A stretch of 64,000 nt of DNA from Bin5 sp022821545 (GTDB lineage Bacteria; Chloroflexota; Anaerolineae; Caldilineales; Caldilineaceae): NCBI GenBank assembly GCA_963664085.2, contig CAXXLO010000002.1:434001-498000 (forward strand). Reading direction: 5' to 3'. The position numbers and the translations under genes were made by a program. Shown piece after piece: positions 63,171 through 64,000 of the stretch (the first letter of the stretch is position 1; each line of letters starts with the position of its first letter). The notes beneath the pieces were generated by a model, which saw only the letters and a list, made by a program, of their open reading frames with translations, did not search any database and had not been told where the DNA came from.

Positions 63171-64000
63171 ATGGCACAACCCGCGATCTCAGTGAATGAT
63201 CTCCATTACAGCTACGGCGACACTCTGGCCGTCGACGGCATCTCCTTTGACGTGGAAGAAGGCGAGGTGATTGGCTTCCTTGGCCCTAACGGCGCCGGCA
63301 AGTCAACCGTTGTCAAGATGCTCACCGGGCAGCTGACACCCCAACAGGGCTCGGCCTCGCTCCTGGGCATGGATATCGTCAAGGAGCGCAAACAGGTGCA
63401 ACAGGAGATCGGCATCGCCTTTGAAACCACCAACCTCTACGAGCAGATGAGCGCCGTCGAAAACCTCGAGCTTTTCGCCAAGCTCTACAAGGTGGCCAGT
63501 TTCGATGCCATCACCCTGCTCGAAAAGGTCGGCCTCGGCGGCCGCGAAAAGGAGCATGTCGCCGGCTACTCCAAGGGCATGAAGCAGCGCCTCATGATGG
63601 CGCGCGCCCTCGTCAGCGACCCCAAAATGCTCTTCCTCGACGAACCGACCGACGGCCTCGACCCCGTCTCCACCGAGACGATCCACGCCCTGATCCGCAC
63701 GGCCACCCAAAATGGCACGACCGTCTTCCTGACCACGCACGACATGGTCGAGGCGGACAAGCTCTCAGACCGCGTCGCCTTCCTCAACCAGGGCAAAATC
63801 GTCGCGTTCGACACGCCGTCCCGCCTCAAATTGAGCTTCGGCATGCGCGCGCTCAAAGTGGAAATCGAGCTGCCTGACGGCGGCGCCGAGGTGCGCGAAC
63901 TGTCGCTCGACCAGGACCAGACCGCGCAAGATCTCTTCGAGCTGTTCAAGAACGAGCGCATCCTCACCGTCCACAGTGAAGAGGCAACGCTCGAAGATAT
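63171..64000 (+). CDS. ABC transporter ATP-binding protein, exporter type (partial, runs off the window)
   Basis: 276 full codons are visible from ATG 63171 (AAGGAG six bases upstream); the 3' end lies outside. GFLGPNGAGKST (about 34-45), the Q-loop region EIGIAFETTNLYEQM, signature YSKGMKQRLMMARAL (about 127) and LFLDEPTDGLDPVS (about 149) make it a DrrA/CcmA-type ATPase. The signature reads SKGM rather than SGGQ, as is common in this group. Beyond residue 210 is an accessory domain typical of multidrug or lantibiotic exporters. A regulated promoter precedes it. The permease should follow outside the window. Confidence 0.92.
   Translation, partial: MAQPAISVNDLHYSYGDTLAVDGISFDVEEGEVIGFLGPNGAGKSTVVKMLTGQLTPQQGSASLLGMDIVKERKQVQQEIGIAFETTNLYEQMSAVENLELFAKLYKVASFDAITLLEKVGLGGREKEHVAGYSKGMKQRLMMARALVSDPKMLFLDEPTDGLDPVSTETIHALIRTATQNGTTVFLTTHDMVEADKLSDRVAFLNQGKIVAFDTPSRLKLSFGMRALKVEIELPDGGAEVRELSLDQDQTAQDLFELFKNERILTVHSEEATLED

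Overview
The window is GC-rich bacterial chromosome. The best guess is a Chloroflexota genome of the Caldilinea/Anaerolineae kind. This rests on gene content: Thr/Pro-rich lipoprotein linkers, a fused membrane/spermidine-synthase protein, a DUF951 protein, peptide ABC importers, hydantoinase A/B, phytanoyl-CoA dioxygenase, and many RraA-like, Rieske and amidohydrolase genes. No rRNA or tRNA gene was seen, so the assignment is inference.

Layout. 1-2.1 kb: a Yip1-type membrane protein running off the left edge and a divergent AIR-synthase/HypE-like enzyme. 2.1-12.7 kb is a decayed mobile and defence zone. It holds an IS5-type transposase remnant, an IS3 element whose orfA carries a nonsense mutation, an IS66-type element inserted with an 8-bp target duplication into a small membrane-protein gene, and a frameshifted single-chain restriction-modification enzyme. 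A phytanoyl-CoA dioxygenase follows, then a higBA module whose toxin gene has been gutted. 12.9-28.3 kb is mostly ordinary genes on the plus strand: a peptidase-S51-like protein with a CysRS-type tail, a spermidine-synthase-like fusion, a LmbE deacetylase, an exported bactofilin-like protein, DUF951, Nif3-like, a glycoside-hydrolase-like lipoprotein, HNH, YhhN, an acyl-CoA synthetase and an ABC-F ATPase. Inside this block, on the minus strand at 19639-19905, is a gene hidden by an in-frame TGA: a SelW/Rdx-family protein with a CXXU motif and a plausible bacterial SECIS hairpin.

28.3-41.9 kb is on the minus strand: a 1203-residue caspase plus alpha/beta-hydrolase fusion, a sirtuin, an archaeal-type phosphoglycerate mutase, a complete dipeptide-type ABC importer (with one permease fused to an ATPase) and an orphan MalK/UgpC-type ATPase behind a long leader. 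42.2-54.1 kb is catabolic: a sulfite-oxidase-fold protein, hydantoinase A and B, an MFS transporter, two tandem RraA-like aldolases, an ACMSD-like amidohydrolase and a Rieske protein. It ends with an XRE regulator and its uncharacterised partner, and a decayed second Rieske gene. 54.2-57.4 kb looks less GC-rich and carries a PD-(D/E)XK-like protein and a DUF262/DUF1524 (GmrSD-like) protein, a probable defence islet. 57.5-64 kb holds a zinc-ribbon protein, an MFS exporter, the TldE/TldD pair, an aldo/keto reductase and the start of an ABC exporter ATPase behind a strong promoter embedded in a 13-bp-arm palindrome.

The most notable observations are the hidden selenoprotein, the caspase-lipase fusion, the IS66-split gene that can be rejoined exactly, the internally deleted higB, the S51-CysRS fusion and the RraA/amidohydrolase/Rieske cassette with its decayed Rieske duplicate. 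All functional calls come from reading the sequence; no database search was run.
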